This document shows positions 23,701-36,298 of a stretch of DNA of 64,000 nucleotides, one piece after another. This stretch comes from Brugia malayi (lineage: Eukaryota > Nematoda > Chromadorea > Rhabditida > Onchocercidae). The notes beneath the pieces were generated by a model that saw only the letters and a program-made list of their open reading frames with translations, did no database searches and had not been told where the DNA came from. Made by a program: the position numbers and the translations under genes. The stretch's first letter is position 1. Each line of letters begins with the position of its first letter. Location of the stretch: positions 7,474,649 to 7,538,648 of the forward strand of contig NW_025062477.1 of assembly GCF_000002995.4 (NCBI RefSeq), read 5' to 3'.

Positions 23701-26421
23701 GGATTTCGGTAAAGTGTATTTTTTTCAAAGTGCATCTAGAACAATAACAATTAAAAATACGGGTAAAACGAAAATTTCATTTTCGTTTGATGCGAGACCA
23801 AACCGTATTGCATTATGTGAACCTTGGCTCTCTGTTACACCGCCCAATTCAAGGCTTCAACCGGGTGCCTCCTGTACTATTAGTTTGCAGGTTTTTTCAC
23901 ATACAGTTTCTGTTAAACATTTGCAGAATTTTAATTTGTCAGATGACAAATAAAATTATCCCGTCAAATGTTGTTATTCTTTCTCAGTACTAATGTCATC
24001 TCACGCTGAGCGTGTGAATCTTCTAAAAATGGTTTATTATGTCAGCTGATGATTTAGTGTCGAAACAAATCTCTTTGCTGTGGCTTATAAACTTTTAAGT
24101 GTGCTTCTAAAATTGGAAATAACTTTCTAGTCTTTTTACAGATTTTAATTGATAAAGCAGTAGCATGGACAATAAATGGAGATGAGAAACTATCGGAAAT
24201 CCTGGTACTTCGATTGCACCGTGGAAGGCATTATTTTGTTACTGTTTCGGCTTATTATCAGTACAGCGCTTTTGGTTCATCATTTGTTAATCTAATTCAT
24301 ATGGAAAAAAGAAAAACATCTGCATCTGAACTTAATTTGGTATGAAATCTGGTTTTCAGTGAAACAAAATTATTGCTATCTTAAAAGGAAATACAAACTA
24401 GTGGGAAAATTTAATAATCTAAAAATAACTAAAAAAAAAAAAAACTAAAAATAAATTAAAAAAAATTACTTAAGCGTGATTTTTTTTTAAAGAATTGAGA
24501 TGGTAACTTTCACTAGTTAATAGCCGACTGCTGGTCTTAACGCCTCAGTGCTAGATTAATGAAAAAGCTGAAAAAAGAAAGCTGGTGAATAAGTTTGACA
24601 CATAAATTCTGGTCACAGTTTATGTGGAACTGCGTACTGATTTGCAGTGTGCCTTATAGAGGGATTATTTTTATCTCCTCTTTTCATTTGGAATTTCTTT
24701 TCAATTTATTTCCAGACCTATAGTCCTGCATCACTTATATCCGCTGTTGTGGCTGGCGTACCGGAATCTGTTTTTCGTATCAGTGAAGCATTAAAACAAA
24801 ATGGTTTAGAAAAGATTTGTTTTGATGACCCTTCTGCACACAGCGAATTCATAGCATTACGAAATGCATTAGATACTGGAAAACCAAAAAATTTGTGTAA
24901 TTTTATTATTTTTCTTGTCTTTCTTTTACTTTATTGGTTGATATTTCCTTTTTTGATTTTTTTTTAAAGATTTGCATTGGTAAATTTGAATTTATTCGGA
25001 AAGATCAAGATTTTTAATTGGTTGATAAACTTTGTTCACTTTTCAGTTGAAGCATGCAAATCAGCTTTCAGTATGTATGACACTTTCTTAACACTTATCA
25101 CATCCTTTAAAGGTATTTGATGTTTGTATTCAAATATTTTGGACCTTTTTTAAAATTTTCAAATATTATGCTTTGTAATAAAGTATTAAGTTATCTCTCT
25201 ACGCTCTCTCTGGTGTAGACTGCAGTTCATTCTTCTTATGTTTTTAGTCTTCCTTCATGCATCAAGTTTACAGATATCAGCAATTGCTAGAGCTCTGGGC
25301 AAGTTTATTCCATTGGGAATGACTGTTGATTTTAGATGATTGAAATTATTTTGGGTATACTATAGATGATAATCTCATTGATAATGTCTTCATTAAAAAT
25401 CGTATAAACATAGTGAGAGCAAAAGTCTTGTAGTCATCTATTTAGAAAAAAAGTAATATTTATCAAAAGTTTTCATCCTTCTATATTATCATCAGTCTCT
25501 TTTTCATGATTTACATGTATTTAATTTAGCATTCATATCCTTAAAAGATTTTACTTTCAGAATCTATAATACCTCCAGCTTTACAAATGGAATGTTTGCG
25601 GGCAGCCAGTGACATTAATAGTTGTTGGTCATGTGTTGAGAAATTCCCTGTCGAGAATCGCAATATGTTTATTTATTTTATTGGTTTTGTTTCTGAGCTG
25701 GTAAAATGGAATAGCACTGCAAATAGTTAGTTATCTTTTTTTTTTCTTTTGCCTCTTTTTTCCTAGCTTCCCACTTCCATTTTTCTGAACATTATGTTTG
25801 AACTGGTTTAGGCTCGAATTTTTTGAATAAATTATTTTTGCATATAATTATTATCTCTAAATTGTACTCTAGTGACTTACAATAAACATGCTTGATTTAT
25901 GAATTAAGCTTACTCAAAAAAATGCTTAAGAGATTTTATAGGTATACCATTTCTTCCACTTACTGATTTTTTCAAACACAAACCTTTTCACTGTAAAATT
26001 TTTTTTCTTCACTGTACTGCAATATCATCTTGTCAATATACCAAATGTAATAACGCTCCCATCCTCATTTCGACTACTCGCATGTTTTTCGAATGTTTTC
26101 GAGTTGTACTTTGATTGAGATTCCAATTTTTATTATGAGGAGTGCGTAGCATTTTCTCAATCTCTTGCTTTGCGTCTGCAACATTAACTTCGTTATATAC
26201 CTTTCTTTGCATAACAATTTGAAAATTCAACGGTAGATTTCCTTTCAGGTCAAATGCAGTTGATAGCTGATATTATATTCAAACGACCGACTGGTGATGG
26301 TGGTTGTTTACAGCGTTTAAAATTTTTGGAAACATGTGTATCGGGAAGTCGAGAAGTTAGCAAGAATGCTCCATCAATCTCTATACATTACCAGCACGAT
26401 GCTGATCTCATTGTTTTGTGA
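20773..26421 (+). CDS. ocrl-1: OCRL/INPP5B-type inositol polyphosphate 5-phosphatase with ASH and RhoGAP-like domains
   Basis: Phosphoinositide 5-phosphatase of the Lowe syndrome (OCRL) family, which acts on PI(4,5)P2 at endosomes, Golgi and cilia in relatives. Exons: 20773-20858, 21104-21235, 21537-21651, 21849-21986, 22292-22398, 22502-22679, 22896-23008, 23280-23535, 23699-23890, 24142-24339, 24716-24896, 25047-25112, 25561-25725, 26249-26421; phases agree, total 699 residues. The catalytic domain (about 30-365) has FITTFNVNG, LQEMD, MGNKGG, FWFGDMNFR (214-222), PAWCDRIL (296-303) and SDHKPV. NSHLAAH of relatives reads NSHFAAG. The ASH domain (about 376-505) opens VDFGKVYFFQ. The RhoGAP-like region (506-699) holds ESVFRISEALK and LRNALDTGK; this domain is inactive as a GAP in OCRL and binds Rab or Rac and endocytic partners. 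Unlike human OCRL there is no room for an N-terminal PH domain if translation starts at 20773; an upstream exon cannot be excluded. Confidence 0.93.
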
Positions 26422-27390
26422 ACTCTTTCGAATTATTGTTAATCATTTTTATTAGCCATAATTGATGAATATAATATTTGCAAAAATCATTTAGATTTCT
26501 ATTTACCTCCTTACTTTTAGTTCGCCATAAAATAATTCCAAGCTTTTATTAAAACACACTAATTCATAAATGTGTTGCAAGTCATTTTTTGTGAAGTTTC
26601 TTTAATTTGTTCAGTCTTAAAAATTAGAAATTCCTACCCTTTCTTTCATTGACTAGTTATCTCTCTGTTAGCATTTCATCTACATCATGCTTTCTGCTTC
26701 TATGAGGAAATAATTCCTTTAGCATTCATTCGTTTTATCTTTTAAATGACTTTTCCACCTATTAGCTCTTTTTTCGGATATCTATGGAATGTTTTTTATG
26801 GCTGTTATTCTAGCTCATCAGCGTGAATTAAAGTTTTATTTCAAGTTGCTGTATTCAGGAAGATGCTTAATAGGCGTCCAAATATATTTTAAAGTGACGG
26901 TAATGTACGAGCAAGGCGGGACATAGTTTCAAAAGCTTCATTGCATGGAAGGATGATGTGTTATTTTGATGGACTAAGATTAGATTTGAAATCCGAGTTG
27001 CTGTTACGGGTTGCTTTGATTGCAGTACTTGATTAGTATAAATGGTCATAAAGTGAGTTATTTCCGATAAAGCAATCTTACCATTGAGAGATTGGGAGAT
27101 GCGTTAATCGAGATTTAATAGCGAATCTAAAATAAAGATATGATTGTTTCTGTGCTAGTTGCTGTCCATAGCAAGTATTTGTAGAGAAAGACTATCACAT
27201 CCTGAGAAAGGGCTGAGCTAAATAGCTTGTTTGGACTTTTGGAATTTAATTTAACCGTGGTGTCAGTAGATGTTGAGTCAAGAGTTCTGTGCAAACTAGA
27301 AAATTGTAACTATCTATAGCGTACTTTGTATTTTGGGATTGCAAACAATTTTGTAAATTAAAATATATGGTGGTTTGTTTTGAAGAAATG
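26422..27390. other. Intergenic region before the SYAP1-like gene
   Basis: About 1 kb, AT-rich, without a recognisable coding sequence on either strand. It should contain the 3' end of the OCRL-like transcript and the promoter of the next gene. Confidence 0.5.
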
Positions 27391-30048
27391 ATGAACATTA
27401 CGTTATGGATGCAGCAGGCAAAAGAAGTCACTAAAAAAATCTCTGATATGATGTATATGCCACCAGCGGATAATGTTGAGTTAGAAAAGACCTCAGCTGA
27501 TGCTGCGTCCGAGAAAGTATGTATTGGAATGGAAACTGAAGAAGAAAGTACTGGTTTAAAGGAAGTAGAAAATAAAGAAAATATATCATCGAACAGTGGA
27601 TTAACGATGAAAATTGAGAATGATAATAATAGCAATCAGAATGCTGGAGGATTAGATCGAAACAAACTTGAAACTAATGCTGCTGCTACTGTCGAAGCTG
27701 CAAAGAAATATGCAAGTAAGGGTTTTTTTATAACTTAGATTCGTGATTAGTGGTTAATTACATTGCTGTAGGTTTTCTTCGTTAATAATCCTTTGTAATC
27801 TGAATCTTTGTTAACTGCTTGATGGATTGCTTTTGGTAGCGTCAAAATCATGTTACGCTGATTGTTTGTAACACAGAAGATACGTTATAAAATGGCGTTA
27901 TTAAATCGAAAGAAATTATTGTTTGTTTAAGTGTTTTAAACATGAAAGAAAGGAAATGAAAGAATTAAACATTAACTACATCTTATTTGTTACATCTTAT
28001 TGTACCATTTTTAGATTCCTTCTTTTCTATGGCAAAAGAGGCAACAACAAAAGCTGCAATTACTGCTGAAGAAACCGCGAAAAAGTTGCAAAATGTTGTT
28101 GCTGAAAAAGTATGGGTTTAAAGCATCTTATTCAATACATGCAGTGGTTTTAAATTTGAAAGACATATACATTTCCTTCTGCTTGTTATTACAACGCCAA
28201 CAAGCTCACATCTTCTGAGTGTAAACATATATGGAAAAATGATCTTTCAACGTTTTTTTTTTCCTGTTATTGTTCGATTAAATAATATTGGGTACTGTAT
28301 GAAAATTCAACGGACTTCTCCTTTATAATTGTACTAATAATCATTATGACATTATTTTTGCAGACAATAATTGGCAGTTTGGATAAAGAGCAAGCTAAAT
28401 TCAAAGATGAAATAAATGCAAATAAATTAGCAGCATGTATATTGCCATGGTCCGATCTCCCAGACCAGTGGCTTGCTAAAAAACACATTTTATCACTTTC
28501 ATTGGTATTTTTTTTTACATTAACATTTACTTTTGAACGCCCTTATCTTTTGCTGTAACATTCTTTATTTTATGCTTTAAATGAAACTAAAGTCAGTTTG
28601 ACATTTTTTGAAAGATCGATTCTGTGTTACTGAAATATGGTTCGCTAATTCTAGTTTACGTGTTCCGTTATGAGCTGTAGTTTTAAATTTGAAAAGCGTA
28701 TATATGTTTTTTTCTGCTGTTGCTATGCCAAAATCTCCCATATTTTTTATTGAATTCAAATTCCAATATCTTAAATTCCTTCCCTTTTTGGCAGTTGCTA
28801 CCATTCTTCCCATATCTAAAATTTTATTAACATTTTCACTTTATTTTTTCAACATATGGGAATTATGCATGTAATTTTTTTATATCGTTTGTGTTACTTG
28901 CAGGATGCTCGGAATTTTACTCGTGATCCTCCATCAGAGACGAATTTTGATTTCGCACAGATGCAATCGGTGGCAGCTGCTTTACTAGAAGATGATCCAA
29001 ATTTGAGAAAAATTAGATTCCAGCTTGTTCCAAAAAAGTATTCTTTGCATTCAGTTCTTCGTGTGATCCAACTTGTTTTCATCCACTGAAAGTTTTTTTT
29101 TTCGTACACAAAAAGTCAATGATCAATTTCATTTGACTACTGTTTGATGTAATTTGCTAAGCCTTTTCTAAGATATTATGGTACACGTTTGAAATGTCGT
29201 GAAATTTTTGTCTGTCTTAGTCACATCGACGCAGCTCTGATATGAAGCATTTATCAAAGGAATTATTACTAAAATTATAAATCTATGTATTTTCAAGCTT
29301 TTTGCAGGCTAAATGAAAAACGTTTTTGGAGAAATTACTTTTATCGTGTTTCACTAGTGCGACAAGCAGCGCTGGGAGAGAATTGTTCACCTGTTCCAGA
29401 AGTTCCTGTTTCTTCAAAATCTGTTGAACAAGATGAAAATGTAAAATCGTCCAGCTTAGAAGACAAAGAAGCCGAAGAGAAAAAATTAGAAATAAACAAA
29501 AGAGATGAACTTTCAAAAACTAGCACGAAAGAGCAAAACGAAACTGAAAATGAAGACAGTGAGACGAAAAATAAAAAGCTGAATGAAATTCGTGAAAATA
29601 TTGCTAATGCTACACAAGAAAGTTTGTTTCCGTCGATTTTTTGGTTTTAATTTTTTTTTTTTTTTTTTTTGTTAGCTTCCAGTAAAAACTAACCTCGAAA
29701 AGAGATTAATCGTCACATTTCCATTTAATCTACACATTACTCTTTACGATTTATGCTATCCTTCCCGTACGCGACGTATGTTTTTAGCTTATGTAAATCA
29801 TGTTCTTTCAGTTACTCCAGTGGACGTTATGTTCGCATCTTAAAGAAAAATATCTGATATATCAATATGTCTTATTTTCACGTTGTGTTTAAAAGCTATT
29901 TTTTTCTTTTTTTTTTTCAGAGATTGGAGAAGACTTGGAGCGAGATTTGATAAATTCTCTGAATGATTATGAACTGGTAAGCGGTCAAATGGACAGAACA
30001 GATGAACAATGGGAAGAGGAAATAACTGAATTACTTAATTCAGCATAA
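27391..30048 (+). CDS. BSD-domain protein, SYAP1/SAP47-like (synapse-associated protein 1)
   Basis: Exons: 27391-27715, 28015-28109, 28364-28504, 28904-29037, 29308-29621, 29921-30048; phases agree, 378 residues when started at the ATG at 27391. In-frame ATGs at 27367 and 27388 also exist; 27391 is chosen only because MNITLWMQQAKEV starts the amphipathic segment. The middle carries alanine- and lysine-rich helices (FFSMAKEATTKAAITAEE), then the conserved LPWSDLPDQW and RDPPSETNFDFA. The BSD domain follows at about residues 200-250, with LLEDDPNLRKIRFQLVPKK and the signature FWRNYFYRV. The C-terminal third is acidic and lysine-rich, probably disordered, and ends in a short conserved-looking helix (DEQWEEEITELLN). 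In flies and mammals SYAP1 proteins act at synapses and in Akt signalling; the biochemical role is not read from this sequence. Confidence 0.9.
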
Positions 30049-33000
30049 AGAAAATGATCGCATTTTTTAATTTCTTTGAGCTAATGCTATTCGGTTTATT
30101 TAAAACATCTCCATGCGGTATTTTATAACCGTATACTATTCGTCAACTTCATTTTAAATTCCTCGTTTTTTTTTTTTTTTTTCATGTGTATTTTGGTAAA
30201 CATCAATGTCCTGTGCAAGTGAAAAGGAGGTTTTGAATTGTATTCATAATATTCATCATCTGTTCATTTTTCTCAAATAAGTTTATATTTCTGTGTAAAA
30301 GACTTGAAGTCTAAAATTATTATTTCTTATACGAGCAATGATAATTATTATTTAAATCTGAAATATGCTTTCGATGTTTCATGTTCATATTTTCCCAAGG
30401 CTCTGCCACTTCCTTTGAAAGAGAACAGTAGTTTTTTTTCTAACAGATTATTCCCACTCCTTTTTTCTCAGAACCAATAAATGAGAGAAGTAAAAAAGTT
30501 AAGTAAGGCAAACAAATTTCTGAGTTGCAAGTCATTCGAAGCCATGAGCTGGTCTCTCTAAGCTTTCATTACTACAAATTTGTAACAACATCATTTGTTC
30601 TTATATATCTTAATCCAGTTAAAATCTAACTGCACAAGTTATGTGATAGCTTTGTACATAAACTCTGTTCTTCACCCAACATAAATTTGAGTAAACCTGC
30701 TCTTTGAAAAGTATTGCTGCAGATCTTGAGTTGAGATAAGTGATGAATGATGTTGTTTGGAATTCTGAATATCGAATTTCCATAAGCATTTATTTAAATT
30801 AAGAGTTGAAAAGCACCGAATTAACTATGGTACTAGAGAATATATTCTTACGCCAACTTACAAAATTCCAACAAAAGTTTCCACTTAGTTCCCATGACGT
30901 ATCAATCATACTGTTTAATAACATTTTACCCTGGATCACAATGATTTGTCCACCTGTACCAATTCGCAACACAATGGATTAATAGATAAGAGATACCTAT
31001 TTTTACTAGTTGATAAAATATGAGTGACGGATTTGCCTTTTCCAAGTCAACTAATCATCCTTCATCACGACAACAAGCTAACAGTAACACCTGCAACAGC
31101 CCATTGTTATTGATCCTCTATCCTCCTCTAACCAATCATGTTTACTATTTCCCTCCTGCCACCCTAACGTAATCACATGTATGCATGTGTATGTGTGTCT
31201 GTGTCTGTATGTGTGTGCGTGCATGTACATGTTATATATGTGTATGTATGTATGTGTGCATATATATACATATGTATGTATACGTATGCGTATTTTTTCA
31301 GCGAAATTGTGATGCAAGCTGAAGCCGTGTTTTGATATTTTCTCTTGTCATCTACCCCACCCCTCTCCCCCCAACTAAACTACCCACCTACTCATCCATC
31401 TACTTACCCAGAGAAAATGATAAGTAAAATTCATGTGAGGGTGCGTCGGGTGGTTAGGGACATATCAGTCCTCCCGCACTGCTTGTTTTTATTTACAACT
31501 TGGAAGGCAGACAGCTTCACCATACCACCTACCTACTTCGAATTATTTTTTGAATAAAAAAGTTTGCTTTTCTCTGGGTTGTTTTGATTACTAAACGATG
31601 TACCTGTATGGATGTGTGCGTCTGTCTGACTGTCTCTGTGTGTCCTCAACCTTTATGTTGCCTAGAGATGGAAAATGATATCTGTTTGATATTGCACATC
31701 TCGCTCTTTTAACCAGTCAGGCTAGTCCCATGGCATTTCTGGGATGGAATACGTCTTGAAGATATTTCATGGAATAAATCACTGACGATAATTCAAAATT
31801 TTCTTCTTATACATTTCAATGTTGGTAAGACAGTTTCCGTTAGTTAATTATTTAATTAACTTGCTGTCATAGTGATCTGTACTGAGTAGAATACGATAAG
31901 TTCATTAGTTCAGTCTTCCGTTCCTACTATGGACATGTGATAAACAGTCGTTTTTTGTTTGCTAAATATTATTGTATTAAATTTTGAGAATTTATTTTTT
32001 TTCCTTTTCAGAATTTCAAAAAAGGAATTTGGAAAGCGGTATAGTTCATCAGTGGTACATCGATCTAATATTTGCTCCCGTTTTACGGGATTTTTAAAAG
32101 CTAAGATCAGTTCTACTCTTGTGGTCAAGAAAAGTTATGGTTAGTTTTGATTTGATCAAGTTTTTTTGTTTCTCTTTAACAGCAACATTATTATTTCCAA
32201 TAGCTTAATTTTTAGTGGTGAATTCCTTTGCAAACAGCAAAGGACATTCCGGTTTTTAGTGGATGCTTGTCAGTTTTGTCCTCCAGAGGCTCCTCTATTT
32301 TCTATTAGAAGACCAATAATTAGAATCCTATTACTATGTTTAATCTATCTGCTTTTTACCTGAACCAAATGCTGTCTTTTCTTCTTCAGAATTGTGACAG
32401 TCTTCAAATAACACTCAGTACTTTACACTTCCGTTAGCGCTACTTCTCCTTTACTTCCAATATTGGCTGCTCCCTTCACGATGAGAAATTGAATTTCTAC
32501 AGTTTGAGTTAAAGAAATTTTTTTACATTTTTGTCAATATTTTATCTCGTTAGCCTATTAAAAAAAACATCACATTGATGTTTTTTTTTTTTTTTCTGTA
32601 CTTCGTCTTACAATATTAAAAATAGCGAAATGCAAGTATTTTTACTTTGTTATTTGTGTCTCTCCCATGATGACAATAATGTTTGGAGGTTTTTTCTTCT
32701 TTGCATTTGTACAGTTAGGCAAGTTGTTTTTGATAATAGGCAATTTTATTTTTGTTATTAATTGCTTTCTGTAATTGACATTCTTGGCTTGTAAGGAATC
32801 GTATTTCTGAAAAAGGGAACAACAACCAGAATTGTTAGCTAGCTGTTTATTTAACAAAAAAGGAAAAGAAATTTTACGAGTGGAATGTTTTCGCTCAAAT
32901 GAATTGGCATTTTCCGGAATGTATAAGGAAGGGGATTTCTTTCTCTTAACAATTGAATAGCCAGTTTGTTATCATAAATGAATGACATTTTATCAATTTT

Positions 33001-34406
33001 TCTTTAAAACTTCGAGTCACTTGTCCTATCAAACGAATTCAAAAAAAAAAAAATTAAGATCTTTAATTCATTGATATTACAAAATATGATGTGGATTGGA
33101 AGTTCATCGCATAATCGATGACATTGTCGCCTTTCGCGTTGAAGTTACTTGCCATCTATAAACTTATCGGCAAATAACCATCTCTACAGAATTTCTTCTC
33201 ATAACCTCTTATTAATAATCATCATTCAGCAATCGTTATAATTACTTTTATTTTCTTTTGGAGAGTTAAAATTCGAATAAAAATTTGAACAGTATCCTAT
33301 AATAATGGAATGAAAATGTAATTCTGCCTCTGTTGATCAATACTCATTGATATGTCATATGCTGCTAAGTTCTATATTCCAATCTGATTTGAGTCTATTA
33401 ATATTAGTATTCTTAAGGATGTGAGAGTATTTCATTTACAAAATAATTCTTCAATCCTATTCTTCTCCAAATCACATAAATGATAAACAAAAGTCTACTG
33501 ATAAGCAAAAGTTCATGCTTCACGATATCATGCATAAACACATTAATATGAATATATCTGCTATTCGTTCATATAAAGATTTCATAATTGTTTTGAATAT
33601 TTATATATTTGTTAAACAAGAGTATTAAGAGTATTTTTCATTTGAATTCATTAAGAATTTAGTATTGGCGGTTGTAATTCGGATGATGTAAACATATTCA
33701 CATGACACATAAGGAAAACAAGGAAGCCTACAACTATAAATAATGCAGAGATAGGACGAGAGAGAGAGAGAGAGGGAAAGCTCTTTGATTTAGTTCAATT
33801 TGATTTGGAGTAAATTTTGTTGAAGAAAGCAACATCACCCATATTCATTAACATGATTTTAATCGTTTGCTGGGTTAGTTGTTGATAACTTAAGGATCGC
33901 ATATTTTCATCTCTGGTCTTATCTTGCAAAATAAAAGTAAACGAAAGTTGGTTGGTAAGAAAATGGGCTGTTAAGAAATGGGGAAACAACTATAAGAGCA
34001 GCTAGCGGATGAATGTCATCGTCCGGGAAAGATGAAGGAAGGAAGTGGTTAGGCTGCAGCACTCCTTACCATGTTAATCTGTTTGTTTGTACCTTATCAT
34101 CCAGCACATCGTATTCAGTACACCAAACAGGTGGCGAAAGATTCAGCGCATTTTGTCTGCTACTTTTAGTTAAATTTCTAAATGAAAATTGTTGAACTGT
34201 ACTGAAACCACTTTATGTCGTGCGGAGATATATGAGGAAGTTTCGATTACCTTATTGAGAAAAGGTTAGTTTGAATGAAGCTCAAATTTTCTGTTGTACA
34301 TACATGTTGTAGATACGTGTTTATCAAATGCTAACAGTAAAAATCTATTTGCATTCAGCTTTTTTTTTTTGTTTTTTTCTGATACTTGAAGGTAATTTAT
34401 TTGTAG
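30049..34406. other. Long non-coding stretch between the SYAP1-like and Headcase genes
   Basis: About 4.4 kb with no exon that I can tie to a family. It includes a purine-pyrimidine TG/TA-rich tract at 31177-31290, a short (GA)n at 33758-33774 and several poly-T runs. The missing 5' exons of the Headcase gene may lie here, but none of the short open frames (for example 31959-32144 or 34013-34195) shows the Cys-rich N-terminal Headcase motif. Confidence 0.45.
31177..31290. repeat. Imperfect TG/TA purine-pyrimidine tract
   Basis: About 110 bp built of ATGTGTGTATG-like steps and ending in TATATACATATG steps. Such alternating tracts are simple-sequence DNA and can adopt Z-DNA-like structures. 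The reverse strand reads as a His/Tyr/Thr-rich open frame, which is an artefact of the repeat. Confidence 0.85.
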
Positions 34407-36298
34407 GTTTTCGAAACGCCAGAAACGGAATTTCGAAATCGAATTGGTTCACGTGAGGAGAAAGCGATCGTACGGGAAGGCTCCATTGGTAACGATTCGA
34501 AAATACGCTCCGCCTTGACAAGCGTTTTGGCAAAAAAAAATGGCGAAAAATATAACTTTTTTGAAGATGAACAAGTGAGAATCCATATGCTCACTCAAAA
34601 AGCAGTCAACAGCACGCTATATGGAATAAAGATGATAATATTAGATTCGAACAATTGAAAATAATGCTCAGAGATGATCTTTTGTTGATTGCTCTCAAAA
34701 ATTAATCAAAATAAGTTTACCTGCGTAAATTTTAGCAGTTATCTGAAATTAGAACGATTTTATCAGTATAGCGTTTTCTGCTGGAACAGATTTATGTAGT
34801 GAAATGCTAACTGCTCATATTGCTTTTCTGCTTTAATTGATAATTGCTAGCAAGGAGGGTTTGCGCTTTTTAAAGGATTCGCTTGTCCATTTAGAAATGA
34901 AAATAACAAGAAAAAAAGCCTATAATAAATAAGTGGTGGGAAATTATTGGACAAAGGTATATGTTGCAGAACTTACATAAAATGTGATATACGTGCATCA
35001 TTTTTCTGAAAGAATTGAACTTATCTTGTTTTATACCTTTGTGGTAGTATATACTCCATTGTTTCACCAACTTACCACATAGTGTCAGTTGGTGAAACAT
35101 AGTGACCATAGTGACCAGTTGAAGTTTCGATTAACATGTCTAATGTATATGAGATACAGTGATGTTTTATGACAGCTTACTGGTGCAGTTTTTCAAAACG
35201 TCAGCTATTGCATTGCAGGTGCGAAAAACGGGTTCAATTTTCGAAAGGCGGAAGGATATGCAATATGTCAAAGAGGCATTACCACGTGCACGCTTAAATG
35301 GTTTTCATATAAAGGTTTAAATTTATTTTTCGATTTTGATTTGTTTTCTCTCTTTATATTGATATTTTAGAAAGATATTTTTGTACAGTTATGATGAACT
35401 TTGCTGATAAATGAATGAGGTTTAAATTAATTTTATATCATTTGTTTAAATTAATTTTATATCATTGTTTCAAGATGGTTTGGTTATTTGACATAAGTAA
35501 AATTGCTAGATTTATTTTGATAAAGACAACAAACAAAAAGTAAATGGGTGGAAGAATTTAGAATAGCTCTAATAAATTAAATTTTAGATGGAAGATGACT
35601 GTCCGCAAGGTGGCGATGATACAAGGTTATCCGTACTTCGTGCTCTCGGAACGCACAACTGTCGAACAGTACCGTGCGTTCTTTGTGAGCGAAATTTAGT
35701 TGTTTACGACAGATATCCGCTCATCGATGGTACCTTCTTTCTTTCGCCAGTACAACACTCCAAAGTTGCAGTTAGCATGAAATTTGAGTCCAAGCAAGTT
35801 TGCATTTCTTCACCTCAGATCTTCTCCACTCTATTATAACCTTCGTGTCGTTGTCTGTTATATACTTCGTAACTACTATGTTGTGCACTTCTTGAGTTAT
35901 CAATTCTTCAGTGACCATATGCTTTCTTTGGTAACATTTTGATTGTATTTTTTCTAAAATCTGAACTCTACTGATTTTGGAGTTAATTTCCCAAAATTAG
36001 TACAATGCAAATGAACGGTTGTTCATGTTAGACTTCTTGCTGCATCAAATATATTTATTCTGTGACTTTCGAAGTAGGCCAAAGAAGGAATTTTCATTTC
36101 AGGACTGGTTATTTGCATGCAATTTGCATCACATGCATGCACACCGAGTGGAAATGTCCCGGTTGTGGTAACAGTGGATGGTTTCTTGGTTCGGCGTTAA
36201 TTGTAGGAACACTGTACACTTACGACGTTTTGTCAAGTACCATTTGTTGTATACCAGTTTGCAGACATTGTCGTGCACTGTCGCTTATATGTACATAA
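34407..36298 (+). CDS. Headcase (HECA) homologue, conserved C-terminal part; 5' exons not found
   Basis: Exons: 34407-34574, 35219-35314, 35588-35793, 36103-36298, all in phase, 221 residues and a TAA. The first exon (VFETPETEFRNR) starts without an ATG, so upstream exons must exist. The third exon has the Headcase signature CVLCERNLVVYDRYPLIDG followed by TFFLSP. The fourth has paired cysteines (CITCMHTEWKCPGCGNSGW), LIVGTLYTYDV and CCIPVCRHC, which likely bind zinc. Headcase proteins control growth and morphogenesis (adult progenitors and tracheal branching in flies; partner Unkempt in TOR signalling). Compared with animal relatives, as I recall them, the last Cys pair (CPYC-type) is missing: the protein stops soon after CRHC. 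The intron after 35793 begins with GC. The N-terminal Headcase cysteine motif was not found in the window. Recognition is from motif memory. Confidence 0.78.
35060..35099. repeat. 13 bp inverted repeat in a Headcase intron
   Basis: Arm 35060-35072 (TGTTTCACCAACT) is the exact reverse complement of 35087-35099, with a 14-base loop. Directly after it TAGTGACCA is repeated. It lies in the intron 34575-35218. Confidence 0.75.
35420..35467. repeat. 24 bp direct duplication in a Headcase intron
   Basis: Two adjacent, nearly identical 24 bp units starting GTTTAAATTAA occupy about 35420-35467, in the intron between 35314 and 35588. They look like a recent local duplication. Confidence 0.8.
35794..36102 (+). 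other. GC-AG intron in the Headcase gene
   Basis: With the donor GCAAGT at 35794 the exon ends in phase 2 (AA) and joins the next exon's G to give MKFESKTGYLHAIC, which fits the family without a gap. The nearby GT at 35798 would leave phase 0 and put the next exon out of frame. Confidence 0.8.

Noticed and set aside
16777..26421. The two phosphatase domains as a single fusion gene
   Set aside because: The upstream copy ends in a stop (19862-19864), and the GT near its end (19861) is in the wrong phase for the ASH exon. The downstream copy has its own ATG.
27246..27635. 129-codon minus-strand frame
   Set aside because: It is the antisense shadow of the first SYAP1-like exon.
31078..31317. 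Minus-strand His/Tyr/Thr-rich open frame
   Set aside because: It is produced by the TG/TA simple-sequence tract.
32166..32363. Candidate upstream Headcase exon (contains CKQQ and CQFCPPEAP)
   Set aside because: The cysteine spacing does not match the Headcase N-terminal motif, and splice sites are not convincing.
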